The notes beneath the pieces are model-generated. The model was not told the origin of the DNA and searched no databases. It saw only the letters and a list, made by a program, of their open reading frames with translations. Made by a program: the position numbers and the translations under genes. From Sphingomicrobium flavum (GTDB lineage: Bacteria > Pseudomonadota > Alphaproteobacteria > Sphingomonadales > Sphingomonadaceae), in assembly GCF_024721605.1 (NCBI RefSeq), contig NZ_CP102630.1:1550001-1614000 (forward strand): 64,000 nt of DNA. The letters are read 5' to 3'. The number at the start of each line of letters is the position of its first letter. Position 1 is the first letter of the stretch. Of this stretch, positions 62,418 through 64,000 are shown piece after piece.

Positions 62418-63587
62418 CTAGTGTGCCAGCCGGTGCACCAATACCAACTCTTTCGAACTTGACTGGTTTGGCTGCATTTGCGCGTACCATTTTCTATTGG
62501 GAACGTCGCGCCATAACCGATCCTGCTTATCCCAATGATCGATCTCAGCTAAACCTGCATTTTGCATAGCCTCTAGGTATTTCGGCAGCTGCCATTCTGG
62601 CTGCGAAAAGGCGACCATTTGGACAATAATCGTATCTTGGTCGGCAATTTGCGCGACCGCTTTAAAGGACGCTGTGGCGTTATCAAAATACGTTGCCAGC
62701 CCTTTTTCGTGGCGATTTCCTAAAGTGTAATATCGCTCTCCATCCCCATCCATTTTGTTGGCGATCCAATAGGGAGCGGGAGTTTCTCTGCGTCCGCCGA
62801 TCTGCCATCGATGATAAAGGACATGCACGCCGGGATAAGGCGGCGAAGTCACAACCAATTTTGGAGCCCGACCCTGAAGCAATTTGCTTCGTGCCGCATC
62901 TTGCGCTTTGCGCTTTGCGAGCGATACTGATCCTATACGGCCAACAGCAGCTAGCTCCTCTTCAAGGAACTCCAGATCCTGGAGCATTTCGATTGTGTTT
63001 GATTGCAGTTTGTCGCGAAATTGCTCAATCGTTGAAGGCTTCTTCTTCCCATCAAGCGCCACCTGCGCGGTCCTAAGCAAGGCACAACGCGCAAAATTTT
63101 GGGTCTTGGCGCGCTTCATTTCTGAGATGGAATCGAGCACCTGTTGAATGGCTTTCTGATGCCTCCAAGCACCGTGCACATTTAGATTTCGGAAATAGCC
63201 GTTCTCATCACGCCCCTCATCAAACACAACCTTTCTCTGAAGATTGATCAGAGTTGGAATTTCATTGGCCCAAGCCTTGAGCCGCACAATCTCAGTTCTG
63301 GGCAGCCTTGTTGTTTTCACCTCGCTCACGAAAAGAGCCAACTCATTGATATCAGTGCCGACAACATCCCGCCCCAAGCGCATAGCCTCGACGGCGGTCG
63401 TGCCGCCGCCCACGAATGGGTCAAATACAAGGTCGCCTGGCTTAGAAAATTGCTGGATCGCTGCATTGACGAATTGCGGGGAAAAGCGCGCTGGGTATCG
63501 ATAAAAGCGGTGCGTCGCGCCTTGTACACGGGATTGATCATGCGCGGCATTTGCCAAGCGATGAATGTCGGCGGCAACATGTTGCAT
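62418..63587 (-). CDS. DNA methyltransferase (TSPPY type)
   Basis: 389 residues from ATG 63587 (GGGGGTTGAG upstream); ATG 63617 would add ten residues. N-terminal RYPARFSPQFV (motif X-like), motif I FDPFVGGGTT at 55-64, and motif IV TSPPYPG at 247-253. The order is X-I-insert-IV with an unusually long insert of about 185 residues between I and IV that may hold the target-recognition region. TSPPY suggests an amino-methyltransferase making N4-methylcytosine or N6-methyladenine. Convergent with the GHKL ATPase, 9 bp between stops. Same low-GC composition. Expected to mark host DNA. Confidence 0.9.
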   Translation of the reverse strand: MQHVAADIHRLANAAHDQSRVQGATHRFYRYPARFSPQFVNAAIQQFSKPGDLVFDPFVGGGTTAVEAMRLGRDVVGTDINELALFVSEVKTTRLPRTEIVRLKAWANEIPTLINLQRKVVFDEGRDENGYFRNLNVHGAWRHQKAIQQVLDSISEMKRAKTQNFARCALLRTAQVALDGKKKPSTIEQFRDKLQSNTIEMLQDLEFLEEELAAVGRIGSVSLAKRKAQDAARSKLLQGRAPKLVVTSPPYPGVHVLYHRWQIGGRRETPAPYWIANKMDGDGERYYTLGNRHEKGLATYFDNATASFKAVAQIADQDTIIVQMVAFSQPEWQLPKYLEAMQNAGLAEIDHWDKQDRLWRDVPNRKWYAQMQPNQSSSKELVLVHRLAH

Positions 63588-63970
63588 GATACTCAACCCC
63601 CAAAACGCCAGAGCCATTGACTAGATTGCTGAAGAGTCCACCGTCAATCCGAGATGCGGTGAACCGAATCTGATACCAGGCAAGCCGTTAGCTTGGTGGG
63701 TCTTGCCCGTTCTGGACCAAGCCGCCTCCACCACCAAACCCAGCGCTCCACCACAGCCACCTCGGCGCCAAGGCCCGCACTCCCCCAGCATCACTCTATC
63801 GCGCGCCCTGCCCAACCCTCAATTCGAGATTGGTCCATTCTGGACCAAGCCATCTCTTCGCGCTTCGCTCCTTGCTGTCCCCCGGACAGCCCGCTTGCGT
63901 TTCGGCAGCCGAGGGACCGGCTGCCTCAATCTCCGGCGGACCCTCCCGAAAATATTGAGCACAAAAGAAA
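63588..63970. other. Intergenic right flank of the island with direct and inverted repeats
   Basis: No gene supported. TTCTGGACCAAGCC occurs twice (63710-63723 and 63838-63851), and the second copy forms an inverted repeat TTGGTCCA-TTC-TGGACCAA at 63830-63848. Composition returns to GC-rich. These could be operator sites for the methyltransferase or traces of an integration boundary. Confidence 0.5.
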
Positions 63971-63999
63971 AGGGCGGCCCCGGATGGGACCGCCCTTTG
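63971..63999. terminator. Intrinsic terminator at the window edge
   Basis: AAGGGCGGYCCC-type inverted repeat: AGGGCGGCCCC pairs with GGGACCGCCCT around a GAT loop (63970-63997), with flanking A and T runs. It probably ends a minus-strand gene lying to the right of the window. Confidence 0.75.
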
Positions 64000-64000
64000 C

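Overview
The window is GC-rich chromosomal DNA of an alphaproteobacterium, most likely Sphingomonadales. This rests on the der/bamB/YfgM order, the dispersed CTTCGACAAGCTCAGG-type intergenic repeats, rplQ and guaA types, many secreted Tyr/Arg/Asp-rich small proteins, and PAS hybrid kinases. No tRNA, rRNA, CRISPR array or intact transposase was seen.

Left part (1-26 kb): mostly housekeeping and small conserved genes. They include a nitroreductase end, a DUF418 membrane protein, an Hpt phosphotransfer protein, der-bamB-YfgM, panB, a methyltransferase, an ArsC-like reductase, a serine hydrolase, a MATE exporter, an endonuclease III-like glycosylase and guaA. A TIR-transmembrane-TPR protein, a stand-alone receiver protein, a saccharopine-dehydrogenase/DUF4166 pair, and GbsR- and TetR-type regulators follow.

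Centre (26-42 kb and 53.5-55.4 kb): an expanded family of trimeric-autotransporter (YadA-type) proteins. Five are intact (26257, 29135, 33564, 38091 and 53522 starts) and at least three are remnants (28690, 40289, 42221). All share a signal peptide, a Cys-acidic-Cys N-terminal cap, YadA head repeats, a common head-to-stalk connector and a C-terminal membrane anchor. Acidic Asp-rich inserts interrupt the head repeats in four of them. Two copies share a 386-bp block that reads as identical, which indicates recent recombination. A winged-helix/TPR regulator sits inside the array. The fifth copy is flanked by two paralogous PAS-histidine-kinase-receiver proteins, one overlapping an OmpR-type response regulator. 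A spaced two-part promoter motif is shared between this fifth copy and a globin pair at 41.2 kb, whose second member appears to lack the heme-binding histidine.

42-53 kb: an M16 peptidase, DUF805 protein, L,D-transpeptidase, small envelope proteins, a prolyl-oligopeptidase-family peptidase and the two-component operon.

Right end (59.4-63.9 kb): an island with lower GC and different codon use. It holds a small helical protein, an 809-residue GHKL-type ATPase and a convergent DNA methyltransferase. The composition fits a horizontally acquired restriction-modification-like or defence cassette with no recognisable nuclease in view. It is the best candidate here for a poorly described system, followed by the adhesin family with its regulators.
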